A DNA stretch of 64,000 nucleotides from CAYHCE01 sp964355015 (GCA_964355015.1 CAYHCE010000006.1:37132-101131), one strand, 5' to 3'; shown: positions 44,644 through 52,495, numbered from the stretch's first letter. The notes: generated from the sequence alone by a model not told the origin. Translations and numbers: made by a program.

Positions 44644-44787
44644 ATGGCTGATTCCACCTCCCGCTTCGGTTTCGTCGCTTTCGCCGAAACCTGGAACGGA
44701 CGCCTTGCCATGCTCGGTTTCGTGATCGGTCTTGCCACCGAGCTCCTCACCGGCCAGGGCATCCTCACCCAGATCGGTCTCGGCTGA
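44644..44787 (+). CDS. hli: High-light-inducible protein (Hli/SCP)
   Basis: 47 residues from ATG 44644 (MADSTSRFGFVAFAETWNGR). The single membrane helix is AETWNGRLAMLGFVIGLATE, with the chlorophyll-binding signature ExxNGRxAMxGF of the light-harvesting superfamily. Such one-helix proteins bind chlorophyll and carotenoid and protect photosystem assembly. Expected to be light-stress induced, possibly through the NblS kinase encoded at 8.2-10.3 kb (inference). Confidence 0.95.
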   Translation: MADSTSRFGFVAFAETWNGRLAMLGFVIGLATELLTGQGILTQIGLG

Positions 44788-44807
44788 TCGCTCCCCCTAC
44801 GCGAACG

Positions 44808-44837
44808 ACGCCTGCCAACCCGCTTGGCGGGCGTTTC
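44808..44837 (+). terminator. Intrinsic terminator after hli
   Basis: Arms ACGCCTGCCAA (44808-44818) and TTGGCGGGCGT (44824-44834) pair over 11 positions with one G-U, around a five-base loop, and are followed by TTTC. It starts 21 bases after the hli stop. Confidence 0.75.
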
Positions 44838-44891
44838 TGCAGGGAAGTCCTTGGTGGGGAGAGAGCGTCGTTTCCTTCTTGCCTCGCCCCA

Positions 44892-45647
44892 GTGACCCAC
44901 GCCCTCTCCTTCCTGCTCAGCACCGGTCCTCCGGGACTCGATTCCGATGGCCCCAGCTGGTCGGAACTGGTTGAGCGGCAGCGGCCTGTCCTCACCGAAG
45001 GCATGGCCTTGAAGATCCTTGCCTGTCCGGATGGTTGGACGGGCGGCCTCGATGAACTCGTCTCTGCCGGGCTGGCCGCCGCTGACGCCACAGATCCCTT
45101 CGGCAGCGAGCCGTTCTCCGCAGCGGGGTCGCGATCCTGCGGTAGGCGGCTGTTCTGCGATGCCGTCATCCCTCGCTTCGATCCTGCTCGGCTCTGGTTG
45201 AGCGTGTATGCCGCAGAAGGTGAACAGGCCGGTGATCCGGCAGCCTCTCCTGACCTGGCCCTGCCCACGGCCACTCTCCAGCGCCTCGATGCCTTCCCGC
45301 TCAGCCAGGCCACCAACGAAAGCTGCTGGTTCTTCCCCACCGATGATGGTGCCTATCTGGCCTGCGAAAGCCGTTGCCGGCTTCAGTGCCGGCCCGGTTA
45401 CCTTCCGGATGGCACCTACAGCGAAACCCCCATCCGCTACGACAGGGGTGAGATCAGGGTTTTGTGGTCGCTGATGGCCGATGACGAGCATCTGAGTTGC
45501 GTTGGATTCACCTACCAGAGCCGACGGATCGAGTTCCCGATCGACGATCTGGCCCCAGCCCCCTCCGCAACCTGGACATCCTTTCTGGTGGATACCACCG
45601 CCGATCCAGCCTTTGAGCGGCTCTCCACGATCTCGACCTATCGGTAG
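44892..45647 (+). CDS. Cys-rich protein of unknown function
   Basis: 251 residues, soluble, no signal peptide. Features are a Cys-rich middle (GSRSCGRRLFCDAV; then NESCWFFPTDDGAYLACESR and CRLQCRPGYLP) and a beta-rich C-terminus with LWSLMADDEHLSCVGFTYQS. That last block is loosely reminiscent of the lipocalin-like CpcS/CpeS bilin lyases, but I cannot support that assignment. Length and composition agree with an expressed gene, and the hli terminator separates it from the gene before. Confidence 0.6.
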   Translation: MTHALSFLLSTGPPGLDSDGPSWSELVERQRPVLTEGMALKILACPDGWTGGLDELVSAGLAAADATDPFGSEPFSAAGSRSCGRRLFCDAVIPRFDPARLWLSVYAAEGEQAGDPAASPDLALPTATLQRLDAFPLSQATNESCWFFPTDDGAYLACESRCRLQCRPGYLPDGTYSETPIRYDRGEIRVLWSLMADDEHLSCVGFTYQSRRIEFPIDDLAPAPSATWTSFLVDTTADPAFERLSTISTYR

Positions 45648-45847
45648 CGAGCCGCGCTTGAGGATGTTCGTTCGTTGAAGCGCTCCAGGCGCTACGGCTC
45701 AGATCCAGGCAGCGACCCCTTCCCTCCGGCTCGATCGCTTCGGGCCGGGCTTCAGCGGCGAGCACGAAGAAGCCGATCAGGTCCGTTCGGACCAGAGGAG
45801 CTGGCATCGAAGCCCCGCACCTCGATTCCTGCTGAGGGTATGAGTCG

Positions 45848-46858
45848 TTAATCGCGCGCCACTGCGCGCGCCACTGCGCTCGCCACCTGCCGATCGCTGG
45901 GCAGGGCCTGCCAGGCAGCAAGGGGCACCTGAGGCAGGCGAAGCCAGGCCTCGCGCCGATGGCTCATCCCATCGGCGTCACGCCAGCTGGCGGCCACGGC
46001 GAGCAGATCCCTGACGGTTCGCCCCTGAGCGGCTACGGCGCTCACCTCGAGCTGCGCGGCCAGTGCCGGTGCTCCGGCCTGCAGGGCTCCGAGCGGGAAA
46101 CTGCCGTCCGCCTGGGGGCGGATCGGGCTGTGCACCCTCTGCAGGGTCACCCCCGCCGCGGGCAGCAGCCGGAAGCGCAGATCCTGCCCGTGCCAGAGGC
46201 TCAGGCCCGCGAGTTCAGCCCGAAAGACCGGCTCCAGCTCGGTGGTGCCGTTGAAGTGCACCAGGTTGCCCCTGCTCGCCCCTGCCATGGCGGCAATCAG
46301 GCGCTCCTGACAGTCTTCCCCCAGGCCGATACAGCTGGTGCCGATGCCCAGCCTGCAGGCCCGGAGCACGTCCGGCACCACCTCGAAGCTCCGGGTTGGA
46401 CCCTGGTTGGCGTGGCCATCGCTGAGCAGCAGTACACGCTGCTCGTGGTGAGCCAGGTCCCTCGCCTCGAGCAACAGCCGCATGCCCCGTTCCCAGCCGC
46501 CGAAGAGCGCGGTGCCGGCACCGGCCTCGATGGCGCCGATGGCCTCCAGTGCCGCCGCGCTCGCTCTGGTGAGCGGCAGCTCGGTACGGATCTCGCCGGC
46601 AAAGCTCACCACCGCCACCCGGTCCGTGGGGGTCAGCATCCGCACCAGCTGCTGGGCGGCCCGCCGGGCAGCGTTGCGTTTCGCCCCGGCCATCGAGCCG
46701 GATCGATCGATCACCAGCGAGAGGGCGATCGGCTCCCGGACCGCCGCCTGCCTTTCCAGTGGGGGCACCTCCAGGCGCACCAGCACGTCGAGGCGACCGC
46801 CCTCGACGGGAATGGCACGTTTTGCGGGGCAGAGGGTCAGGAAGGGAGAGTCGTCCAT
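45848..46858 (-). CDS. von Willebrand factor A domain protein
   Basis: About 336 residues from ATG 46858 (MDDSPFLTLCPAKRAIPVEG); ATG 46864 and 46900 are in frame. The vWA domain has the MIDAS start SLVIDRSGSMAGAKRNAARR, with TGTALFGGWERG-type Thr and LLLSDGHANQGPT supplying the other metal ligands. A beta-rich domain follows. The protein stops abruptly at QVASAVARAVARD, whose codons are three imperfect copies of a 12-base unit; relatives continue with a helical segment, so the C-terminus looks altered. Function unknown. Confidence 0.8.
   Translation of the reverse strand: MDDSPFLTLCPAKRAIPVEGGRLDVLVRLEVPPLERQAAVREPIALSLVIDRSGSMAGAKRNAARRAAQQLVRMLTPTDRVAVVSFAGEIRTELPLTRASAAALEAIGAIEAGAGTALFGGWERGMRLLLEARDLAHHEQRVLLLSDGHANQGPTRSFEVVPDVLRACRLGIGTSCIGLGEDCQERLIAAMAGASRGNLVHFNGTTELEPVFRAELAGLSLWHGQDLRFRLLPAAGVTLQRVHSPIRPQADGSFPLGALQAGAPALAAQLEVSAVAAQGRTVRDLLAVAASWRDADGMSHRREAWLRLPQVPLAAWQALPSDRQVASAVARAVARD
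45854..45889. repeat. 12-bp imperfect tandem repeat
   Basis: GCGCGCCACTGC occurs twice in tandem (45854-45865, 45866-45877) and a third, degenerate copy GCTCGCCACCTG follows. It encodes the last residues of the vWA protein. Confidence 0.7.
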
Positions 46859-46979
46859 GGCCATCGGGAGATCATGCAGCCAGTGTTCGGCGGCAGACAC
46901 GACACGATGTGATTGTTCCTGCGAAAAACCACTCCTCCAGCCCTTTGCTCTGTCCAGGGCGCGTGCACGCCGGGATGGA

Positions 46980-47306
46980 TCAGATTCGGGTCAAGGCAGA
47001 GATCTTCGCCAGTTTCTCGTCAGCCAGGCCGTTCAGTTCGCTGATCTGGAGCAGATTTGTTTTGATCAGCTCCGCGAAGACAAACAGCAAGGACGGGTAG
47101 CGAAAATCATAGCGGCCATCAAACTCATGGCGTTTGGCACTGAGGAAATCATGAAGATTCCAGATGTCCTCGGCTGTGGCGATTGCGCTGGAGCGGCTTT
47201 GCAGGGTTCTGGTGAGCGTGAGCAGATCTCTCTCATAGGCGGCATCGAACGCCTGCTTGGCGATCTCTTGCTCTGAGGGGCTCCAGTTGGCTTCTTGAGG
47301 GTCCAC
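46980..47306 (-). CDS. frp: Fluorescence recovery protein
   Basis: 108 residues from GTG 47306 (DPQEANWSPSEQEIAKQAF), just past the crtW stop; an ATG at 47444 would overlap crtW and add 46 residues with no similarity. The all-helical protein matches FRP over its length: AFDAAYERDLLTLTRTLQSR, IWNLHDFLSAKRHEFDGRYD and SLLFVFAELIKTNLL. FRP binds the red form of the orange carotenoid protein, detaches it from the phycobilisome and speeds return to orange. Its place after ocp and crtW is the marine Synechococcus arrangement. Confidence 0.9.
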   Translation of the reverse strand: MDPQEANWSPSEQEIAKQAFDAAYERDLLTLTRTLQSRSSAIATAEDIWNLHDFLSAKRHEFDGRYDFRYPSLLFVFAELIKTNLLQISELNGLADEKLAKISALTRI

Positions 47307-47341
47307 GTTGATGCGCCGATTTGCGCTACGGATCGGTAACT

Positions 47342-48139
47342 CTAGCAGATGCCTTTCGGAGCCGTTTTGCTCAACGTTCCGATGGCTGCCATCAGCTTGC
47401 GGCTGCGGATGGCAGGAAGGCGATACCAGGCTGACTGAGGGCATTCATGATGCTCCCAGTGATAACCAAAGTGATAGCAGGCCAGCAGGGACAGCGGGGT
47501 TGGGTAAGCGATGCTGCGGGCCCGATGGCGGTTCATCAACGGGCGGCGACCCCTGGGTCGATGTGGCAGGTAGGTCCCGAAGGTGAACAACTGAATCGAG
47601 CTGAGCAGCAAGGGGGCGATCCAGAACAGCAGAATTCCCGTGACTGCCCGTTTCATTGAACCCTGCCATCCGCTCAGGGCCAGCGTGGACGCTCCCCAGG
47701 TCAACAGAAGTGTGGCCATCTGTGCTGTGGACAGATAAGCCGCCATGAACGCGATGTACCAGCGGACCGGATCGGCCTGGATGCCAGCGTGAAAATCTGG
47801 ATCTCCTGAGCGTCCCGGTGAGAGATGGTGCTGGAGATGCTTCGACCGGCACAGTCCATAGGGCAGACCGGCATACAGAAACAGGCTGAGGCGACCAAGC
47901 TGGTCATTGATGGGCCTGGATGCGGGAGCCAGGCTGCCATGCATCGCGTCATGGGCAACAATGAACAGTCCCGTGTGCAGGAAGGTGCGCACAAGGATTA
48001 CCAGCACTACAACCGGAAGGGGCAGCAGGGCTGCGTCTCGGCTCAGCAGGATGACCAGGCTGCCCAGCCAGCTGATCAGGATCAGGCTTGCCAGGACGAG
48101 GCCCGTGCGGGAGTCCCTGCGCCCATCCGTTACCGGCAT
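47342..48139 (-). CDS. crtW: Beta-carotene ketolase CrtW
   Basis: 265 residues with about four membrane helices and the diiron histidine boxes HDAMHG, HLQHH and HWEHHECP of the fatty-acid hydroxylase superfamily; CrtW-type blocks are GLFIVAHDAMHGSLAPASRP and TFGTYLPHRPRGR. It adds the 4-keto group needed for echinenone, canthaxanthin or hydroxyechinenone, the pigments that OCP binds. Located 32 bases after ocp and 35 bases before frp, all leftward. Confidence 0.93.
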   Translation of the reverse strand: MPVTDGRRDSRTGLVLASLILISWLGSLVILLSRDAALLPLPVVVLVILVRTFLHTGLFIVAHDAMHGSLAPASRPINDQLGRLSLFLYAGLPYGLCRSKHLQHHLSPGRSGDPDFHAGIQADPVRWYIAFMAAYLSTAQMATLLLTWGASTLALSGWQGSMKRAVTGILLFWIAPLLLSSIQLFTFGTYLPHRPRGRRPLMNRHRARSIAYPTPLSLLACYHFGYHWEHHECPQSAWYRLPAIRSRKLMAAIGTLSKTAPKGIC

Positions 48140-48171
48140 GATGCAGACCCAGGCAGCGGCGGAATCCCGGC

Positions 48172-49131
48172 TCAGCGCGACAGGTTGAGGAGCTCCTTCG
48201 GAGAGGCCAGCAGGTCAATGGCGACAAAGAAGATCTTGCCCTCCGGATTCAGCAGGAAACGCCAGGCCACATTCATGCCGACGCCACCACCGAACCAGGG
48301 AGTCTGCACCTTGCCGGTTACTTTCACTTGGGTGAAACCATCATCTGCAGGTTCCGTAATGCCCTGGGTGGGGATCAGCTTGAGATTCTGACAATCCTCC
48401 TTGAAGAAGCGCAGAATGGCGTCTTTGCCCACGATGGGCCGTTGGAAGGGTGGCTGCAAGGCGCCATCGTCAAGAAACAGCTTGATGAGCTCGTCAAAGT
48501 CATTGGCATTCAGCAGATCCATGTAGGCGAGAACGGTGGCATTCTCCACATTCTCAATGGATACGGTGCTGCGCTGAGCCGGCTCCGTTGGGGTTACCGG
48601 GAGTTCAGCGATTCTCTCTGCTTCCTTCAGTTTGCCGGCGTCGTAGCCCATGTCAACGACAGCATTCCTCAGCACGGTGATCTGCTGACCGGGCTCCAGA
48701 CGTTTGATCCCTTCCAGGACAGCCGCTGCGTTGGCCGAGAGCTGATATCCCTCGGGGATCGGGGCCACGATGCCTTCTTCCATCCACTCACCGAGCTTGT
48801 ACCAGAAGCCGAGCTTGATGTTCGACGACCAGATCGCGTAGGTGCGTGAGATCGGTGTGTCTGTGCGGTTGGTGAGATCAATCATCGCCTGCGACTGCTC
48901 AGCGAAACTCATCTGCCTGATGTCGTTCAGCGTACGCTCAGCGAACTGCATCCGGGCTGCACCGGGTGCCGCGATCGTGATCGTCTTCCCCATTTCCAGG
49001 TAGGCATACCAGATCAGGGCCAGTTGATCTTCGGCGCTGAGCTGATTGAAGCGCGCGATCGTCGCAGGGACGACATCGGCAGAAAGAGTGCCCGGAAAGA
49101 TGTTGCGAGCTTCTTGAAGTGTGATGGCCAT
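48172..49131 (-). CDS. ocp: Orange carotenoid protein (OCP)
   Basis: 319 residues, the length of full OCP. The N-terminal all-helical domain (1-165) has Tyr44 in LIWYAYLEMG, Trp110 in LGFWYKLGEW and Arg155 in VLRNAVVDMG; the C-terminal NTF2-like domain has the keto-binding Tyr203 (LAYMDLLNANDF) and Trp290 (GMNVAWRFLLNPEG). The glutamate that pairs with Arg155 in Synechocystis aligns with Asp246 here, by my hand alignment. It quenches phycobilisomes under strong blue-green light. The presence of frp in the same operon points to OCP1. Confidence 0.96.
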   Translation of the reverse strand: MAITLQEARNIFPGTLSADVVPATIARFNQLSAEDQLALIWYAYLEMGKTITIAAPGAARMQFAERTLNDIRQMSFAEQSQAMIDLTNRTDTPISRTYAIWSSNIKLGFWYKLGEWMEEGIVAPIPEGYQLSANAAAVLEGIKRLEPGQQITVLRNAVVDMGYDAGKLKEAERIAELPVTPTEPAQRSTVSIENVENATVLAYMDLLNANDFDELIKLFLDDGALQPPFQRPIVGKDAILRFFKEDCQNLKLIPTQGITEPADDGFTQVKVTGKVQTPWFGGGVGMNVAWRFLLNPEGKIFFVAIDLLASPKELLNLSR

Positions 49132-49181
49132 TCTGAAAGTCCTGAACTACAGATCTGTGGCTTCCTGGCCCTGCAGACGGA

Positions 49182-49234
49182 CATGGCTGAATCGGGGTAG
49201 ATCCAGCCATGGCAGACATACTGAGGCACCTCAG
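49182..49234. promoter_or_regulatory. Two inverted repeats upstream of ocp
   Basis: CATGGCTG (49182-49189) pairs with CAGCCATG (49204-49211), 14 bases apart, and CTGAGG-CA-CCTCAG forms a second inverted repeat at 49221-49234. Both lie 50-105 bases upstream of the ocp start, so could be operator sites or a leader hairpin. No match to a known operator. Confidence 0.35.
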
Positions 49235-49306
49235 CCTAACCCTGTGCCGGGGATCAGTGCCGGTTTGTGGCGCCTGGTCTTCACCTTCTGCCTGGCCAAG
49301 CCAGCC

Positions 49307-49573
49307 TCACCCACTCCAGGTGGGCAGGCTGCGCCTTCCCCGGTTTCTCCAGAGTGCCTCGGCAGAGACGTGAATCCCCCGTTCCCTGGCCAGCCCGGCG
49401 GCGGCCTGAGTGGAGCCGCAGTGCTTCAGCGATCGGGCGAAGCTGGGCTCTTCGCTCGCCAGTTGCTGCAGCGCGTGCAGTTGATCCAGAGGCGCCCCTG
49501 ACTTCGAGGCTTTTCGGCTGCCTCTGCTCTGAGCGGTGTTGTTCCTGGTGCTGGTCTGATGGGCTTTGGACAT
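49307..49573 (-). CDS. Nif11-like small protein
   Basis: 88 residues with a basic, Ser/Thr-rich N-terminal tail (MSKAHQTSTRNNTAQSRGSR) followed by a Nif11-like unit: LDQLHALQQLASEEPSFARS, then LKHCGSTQAAAGLARERGIH, then VSAEALWRNRG. The spacing fits the Nif11 domain (long helix, Leu-rich, then A.E.G...S...L). In other cyanobacteria Nif11 units are leader peptides of RiPPs. Here only nine residues follow, with no Cys-, Ser- or Thr-rich core, so it is not an obvious RiPP precursor. The match is by eye. Confidence 0.55.
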   Translation of the reverse strand: MSKAHQTSTRNNTAQSRGSRKASKSGAPLDQLHALQQLASEEPSFARSLKHCGSTQAAAGLARERGIHVSAEALWRNRGRRSLPTWSG

Positions 49574-49712
49574 CTCTCTGTCAACCTCAACGCCTGTTCC
49601 AAGGCTAGTGCGCTCGGCAGGTGCACCGATGAGCAGAAATGCTCGTGCCTCGGCAGGAAGGCACCTCTGGATCAGGCCCGCCGGGGTTGAGGGGGTGGGT
49701 TGATCGCCAGGA

Positions 49713-50843
49713 TCATTCCTGTGATCCGGCCTGACGCCAGCGTGTGTTGATCGTTCGCCCCTTCCATTCGATGTTCCCCCGTTTCAGCTTGAGAATGGCT
49801 GTCACGAAGACCACAAGAAAGAAAAGGACGTGAACAGGGAACAGCAGGGAGGCCGGGCCGAACGAACCGACCCGCCGGGCCAGGATTTCCAGCTGGATGG
49901 CAAAGGCTGCGTACAGCACCAGGCTGTTCAGCAGAGGAGGGTCGCCGAACACCGGCCAGCCCAGCAGGGTGGCCGGCAGGCACCAGGCAGCCCAGAACAG
50001 AGCGGAGATCCACAGCACAACGGCGGCCATGCGCAGCCATGACACCTCACCGGCCGCTGTGGCGAAGTTCTTGCTGAAGCCGATGATCAGATCCTGCAGG
50101 CCTCCTGGATACATCCTGTAGTTGATGCTCCGATGGCCGAGATAGGCACTGGCCGGTAACCCGGCCTTCACATACAGGTGGGCCATGAACCAGTCTTCCA
50201 CCACGGCGCCGGCCACGGCTGGATGTCCACCGGAGCGGAGATAGTCGGCCCGGGTGGTGGCCATGGCCGGTCCATAGGCCACGCCACCTGACGGTCCCAG
50301 TTTCACCGCCATCAGACCGACGAGATTGAACAGCAGCGAAAGCAGCTCGTAGAGCTTCTCGGTGCGGTGATAGGGCTGGACCGAGACCAGGCCTCCCAGC
50401 TTCTGCACCGTGCCCACCAGCCGATGCAGCAGCTGCGGCGAAGGCTCGGTGTCGGCGTCGAGGAAGAGGAGAATGTCGCCGCTGGAGGCCGCCACCCCCG
50501 CATGCAGGGCCCAGTTCTTGCCTGTCCAGCCCGGTGGCAAGGGCGTGGTGGAAATCACGGTGGCTCCTGACTGTCGAGCGATCGCACCGGTGCCATCGCT
50601 GGAGTCGTCGTCAATCACGATCACCTCCAGGGGCTGGAAGCTCTGGATCGCCAGGGCGTCGAGCAGATGGGGCAGGGTGGTTGCCTCGTTCCGGGCTGGA
50701 ATCAGAACCGAAACCCGAGGAGTTCCGCTGACCGGCAGGTCGGGAAGTGAGGGCAGGTGCCACATCAGGGCCCAGCCCAGCAGCCAGCGCACCCCAAGGG
50801 TGAGCGACATCAGATCCAGGTTCCATTCCTCGATCCGTGGCAT
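49713..50843 (-). CDS. Membrane GT2 glycosyltransferase (CrtQ-like)
   Basis: 376 residues. An N-terminal membrane helix is followed by the GT-A domain: VSVLIPARNEATTLPHLLDA, VIVIDDDSSDGT, ILLFLDADTEPSP (DxD metal site) and AVVEDWFMAHLYVKAGLP (ED base region). Three or four C-terminal helices follow (LRMAAVVLWISALFWAAWCL onward). It resembles carotenoid glycosyltransferases such as CrtQ, but other lipid acceptors are possible. Interleaved inverted repeats lie right at its 5' end. Confidence 0.8.
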   Translation of the reverse strand: MPRIEEWNLDLMSLTLGVRWLLGWALMWHLPSLPDLPVSGTPRVSVLIPARNEATTLPHLLDALAIQSFQPLEVIVIDDDSSDGTGAIARQSGATVISTTPLPPGWTGKNWALHAGVAASSGDILLFLDADTEPSPQLLHRLVGTVQKLGGLVSVQPYHRTEKLYELLSLLFNLVGLMAVKLGPSGGVAYGPAMATTRADYLRSGGHPAVAGAVVEDWFMAHLYVKAGLPASAYLGHRSINYRMYPGGLQDLIIGFSKNFATAAGEVSWLRMAAVVLWISALFWAAWCLPATLLGWPVFGDPPLLNSLVLYAAFAIQLEILARRVGSFGPASLLFPVHVLFFLVVFVTAILKLKRGNIEWKGRTINTRWRQAGSQE

Positions 50844-50846
50844 GCT

Positions 50847-50885
50847 CTACAGTGAAACTTGTCTGCCTGCTCACTGTAGGCAGAC
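50847..50885 (-). promoter_or_regulatory. Interleaved inverted repeats at the GT2 start
   Basis: CTACAGTGA (50847-50855) pairs with TCACTGTAG (50871-50879), and GTCTGCCT (50861-50868) pairs with AGGCAGAC (50878-50885). The second left arm lies in the loop of the first, and the two right arms share two bases. They begin four bases upstream of the GT2 ATG. As DNA this could be overlapping operators; as RNA, two mutually exclusive hairpins or a pseudoknot controlling translation. Confidence 0.55.
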
Positions 50886-51007
50886 CCTCTGAAGCTGGCG
50901 AGGTGCCGGGGTGTGGCGCAGACTGTCGACATCCGCCCGAATGTCCACGGCTGGCTCCAGGCCCGGACCAAGCCCCGAGGCGAAGATTCAATGGTTCAGA
51001 CAGTGAT

Positions 51008-51154
51008 TCAGACAGCCCTCCCACGGATCAGACGCAAGAGGATCGCGATGACCGCGATGACAAGCAGGAGATGAATCAATCCTCCCAGTGTATAGGAAGT
51101 AAGCAGGCCGAGGAGCCATAAAACGATGAGCAGAACGGCGATCGTTTCCAGCAT
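51008..51154 (-). CDS. lmo0937-type small membrane protein
   Basis: 48 residues from ATG 51154. It reads MLETIAVLLIVLWLLGLLTS, then YTLGGLIHLLLVIAVIAILL, then RLIRGRAV: two hydrophobic segments with the YTLGG.IH motif of the lmo0937 family (small stress-associated membrane proteins). The function is unknown. It is commonly found near CsbD and other stress genes, as here. Confidence 0.85.
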   Translation of the reverse strand: MLETIAVLLIVLWLLGLLTSYTLGGLIHLLLVIAVIAILLRLIRGRAV

Positions 51155-51295
51155 GGGGATTCAGCTTGATGAAGAATGCGGCAGCATGGGATGGGTTGGT
51201 CATGCAGAGAAATGGCCACAAGACACCTCTGTCCGCCAGCGGCAGCCATTCCGTCATCCCGCTGACGAGGTCCGAAGGCCACTGTCTGGATGGGC

Positions 51296-51514
51296 TCAGT
51301 CGAGCTTGTCGGCAAGCCTGCCCGTGGCATTGCTGACCTTCCTCGCGGCCGATTGGGCCCCCTCCTTCAGGTGTTCAACGGCATCCATGGCAGCTGCCTG
51401 AACCTGCTTCGCCTTTCCTTGGATCTTGTGGCCGGTATCGCCGGTCAGCTCTCCATAGGCGGATTCCAGCTTGCCTTCGGCGTCTTTGGCTTTGGCATCG
51501 AAACGATTGGTCAT
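51296..51514 (-). CDS. CsbD family stress protein
   Basis: 72 residues opening MTNRFDAKAKDAEGKLESAY with GELTGDTGHKIQGKAKQVQA and a charged helical C-terminus, matching the CsbD fold, a small soluble protein raised in general stress. The exact biochemical role is unknown. The start is certain (ATG 51514, short AT-richer leader). Confidence 0.9.
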   Translation of the reverse strand: MTNRFDAKAKDAEGKLESAYGELTGDTGHKIQGKAKQVQAAAMDAVEHLKEGAQSAARKVSNATGRLADKLD

Positions 51515-51937
51515 GGTACGAGTTGTGATTGGAGAAAGGATGAGCGGTGCAGCTCGCCGGTGCTGCCAACCTGATCATCAGTGAACAAGCCGAAGCTGAC
51601 ACCGAAGCCAGTGAGGCAGCACATCAGCTTGTGCTCACTCTCACCGATAGCCACCCAGAGGGTGTTGTTTGCTGTCTAGCCACGCCAGGCCTGCTCTGAC
51701 CACTCTGAGCAGCGCGTCTGCCTCGCTGGCGAGGCGACTGGTCAACAGTCCCAGTTGCAGCAAGGTGCCTGGGGGTTGTGGCAAATCATTGCGAGCCTGC
51801 TGCATTCTGCTGCATTGCTGCCACTGCATGAGGTTGATGCTGGCCATTATGAGCATCAACTCCACCTGGAGTGTGAAGGCCGAGCGCACGCTCCGCCTCC
51901 GCATTGAGGCCGGCTCGCCGGGCCACCCGGCACAACC
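51515..51937. other. 423-base stretch with one doubtful frame
   Basis: An 87-residue leftward frame (51641-51904, MRRRSVRSAFTLQVELMLIM...) has a plausible helical sequence from MASINLMQWQQCSRMQQARN onward, but no family match. It is doubtful (about 0.3). The inverted repeat GTGCTGCC (51560-51567) / GGCAGCAC (51615-51622) is separated by 47 bases. Nothing else recognised. Confidence 0.4.
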
Positions 51938-52195
51938 TCAGTGCGAAACGCCGACCCCGTTGCTACTGGTTCTTGATGGTCGTCCGGCATGGCTGAACAG
52001 GGGAGGTTGGCGCGACGCGGCTGCAGGGATGGGGGAGTGAGGCAGCAGAGACTCCTCCAGCAGAAAAGCGCAGAGATTAGACATGGATCGGCCTTCCTCC
52101 TCCGATCGTTTCAGAAGGGCCTGGTGGACCCCGAAGTTGAGGGTGACGGAGATGCGTTGCGGTTGGCGCTGCATGATGCGGAATCGATCATTCAT
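51938..52195 (-). CDS. Ribbon-helix-helix (CopG-like) protein
   Basis: 85 residues. The RHH unit QPQRISVTLNFGVHQALLKR and SEEEGRSMSNLCAFLLEESL has the strand followed by two helices seen in CopG/MetJ-type DNA binders. The 32-residue tail is Pro/Ser-rich and variable. It may be a solitary regulator or the antitoxin-like half of a pair; no toxin partner is visible beside it. Confidence 0.68.
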   Translation of the reverse strand: MNDRFRIMQRQPQRISVTLNFGVHQALLKRSEEEGRSMSNLCAFLLEESLLPHSPIPAAASRQPPLFSHAGRPSRTSSNGVGVSH

Positions 52196-52495
52196 GACAA
52201 GTTTCCTGAATGCTCACTGCCCGAAGAGGCGGCGCGGATGAAGCAGTGCGAGGGTGAACTTGGGATCGTTGATTTCCCTGGCTCCCAGCCCCCATATGTA
52301 TGTCTAATGGAATGTGCATGTCGTTCACCCTTTAAGTGTGTTGTCCTGGTGTGCCTTGCGTCAACTCGTTCACGGAACTTCATGGGGCGGTGCGCTGGGC
52401 TGTCCAGGAGCGGCGAGTGATTGCTCCTGCAGGAGCAATCACTCGCCAGCGCCCTTTTGGTGCAGGCCTGCTGAGGGGCAGGAGCCGGACAGCCA
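52196..52495. other. 300-base gap holding a 36-bp palindrome
   Basis: Non-coding on both strands, AT-richer than its surroundings. It includes the 5' region of the RHH gene and, at 52412-52447, a perfect palindrome located 49 bases downstream of the AraC gene stop. No other feature seen. Confidence 0.6.
52412..52447. repeat. 36-bp perfect palindrome
   Basis: The arm GGCGAGTGATTGCTCCTG (52412-52429) is followed directly by its exact reverse complement (52430-52447). The centre is CCTGCAGG. It sits downstream of the AraC gene; as RNA it would form a hairpin without a U tract. It resembles the 20-bp palindrome at 57280 in having the CCTGCAGG core. Confidence 0.9.

Noticed and set aside
44892..45647. 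Assignment of the Cys-rich protein as a CpcS/CpeS bilin lyase
   Set aside because: Only one short block looks similar; the order of conserved residues could not be followed, so it is left as unknown.
45648..45847. Possible tRNA or small RNA gene in the gap
   Set aside because: No T-loop sequence or cloverleaf; only short weak hairpins.
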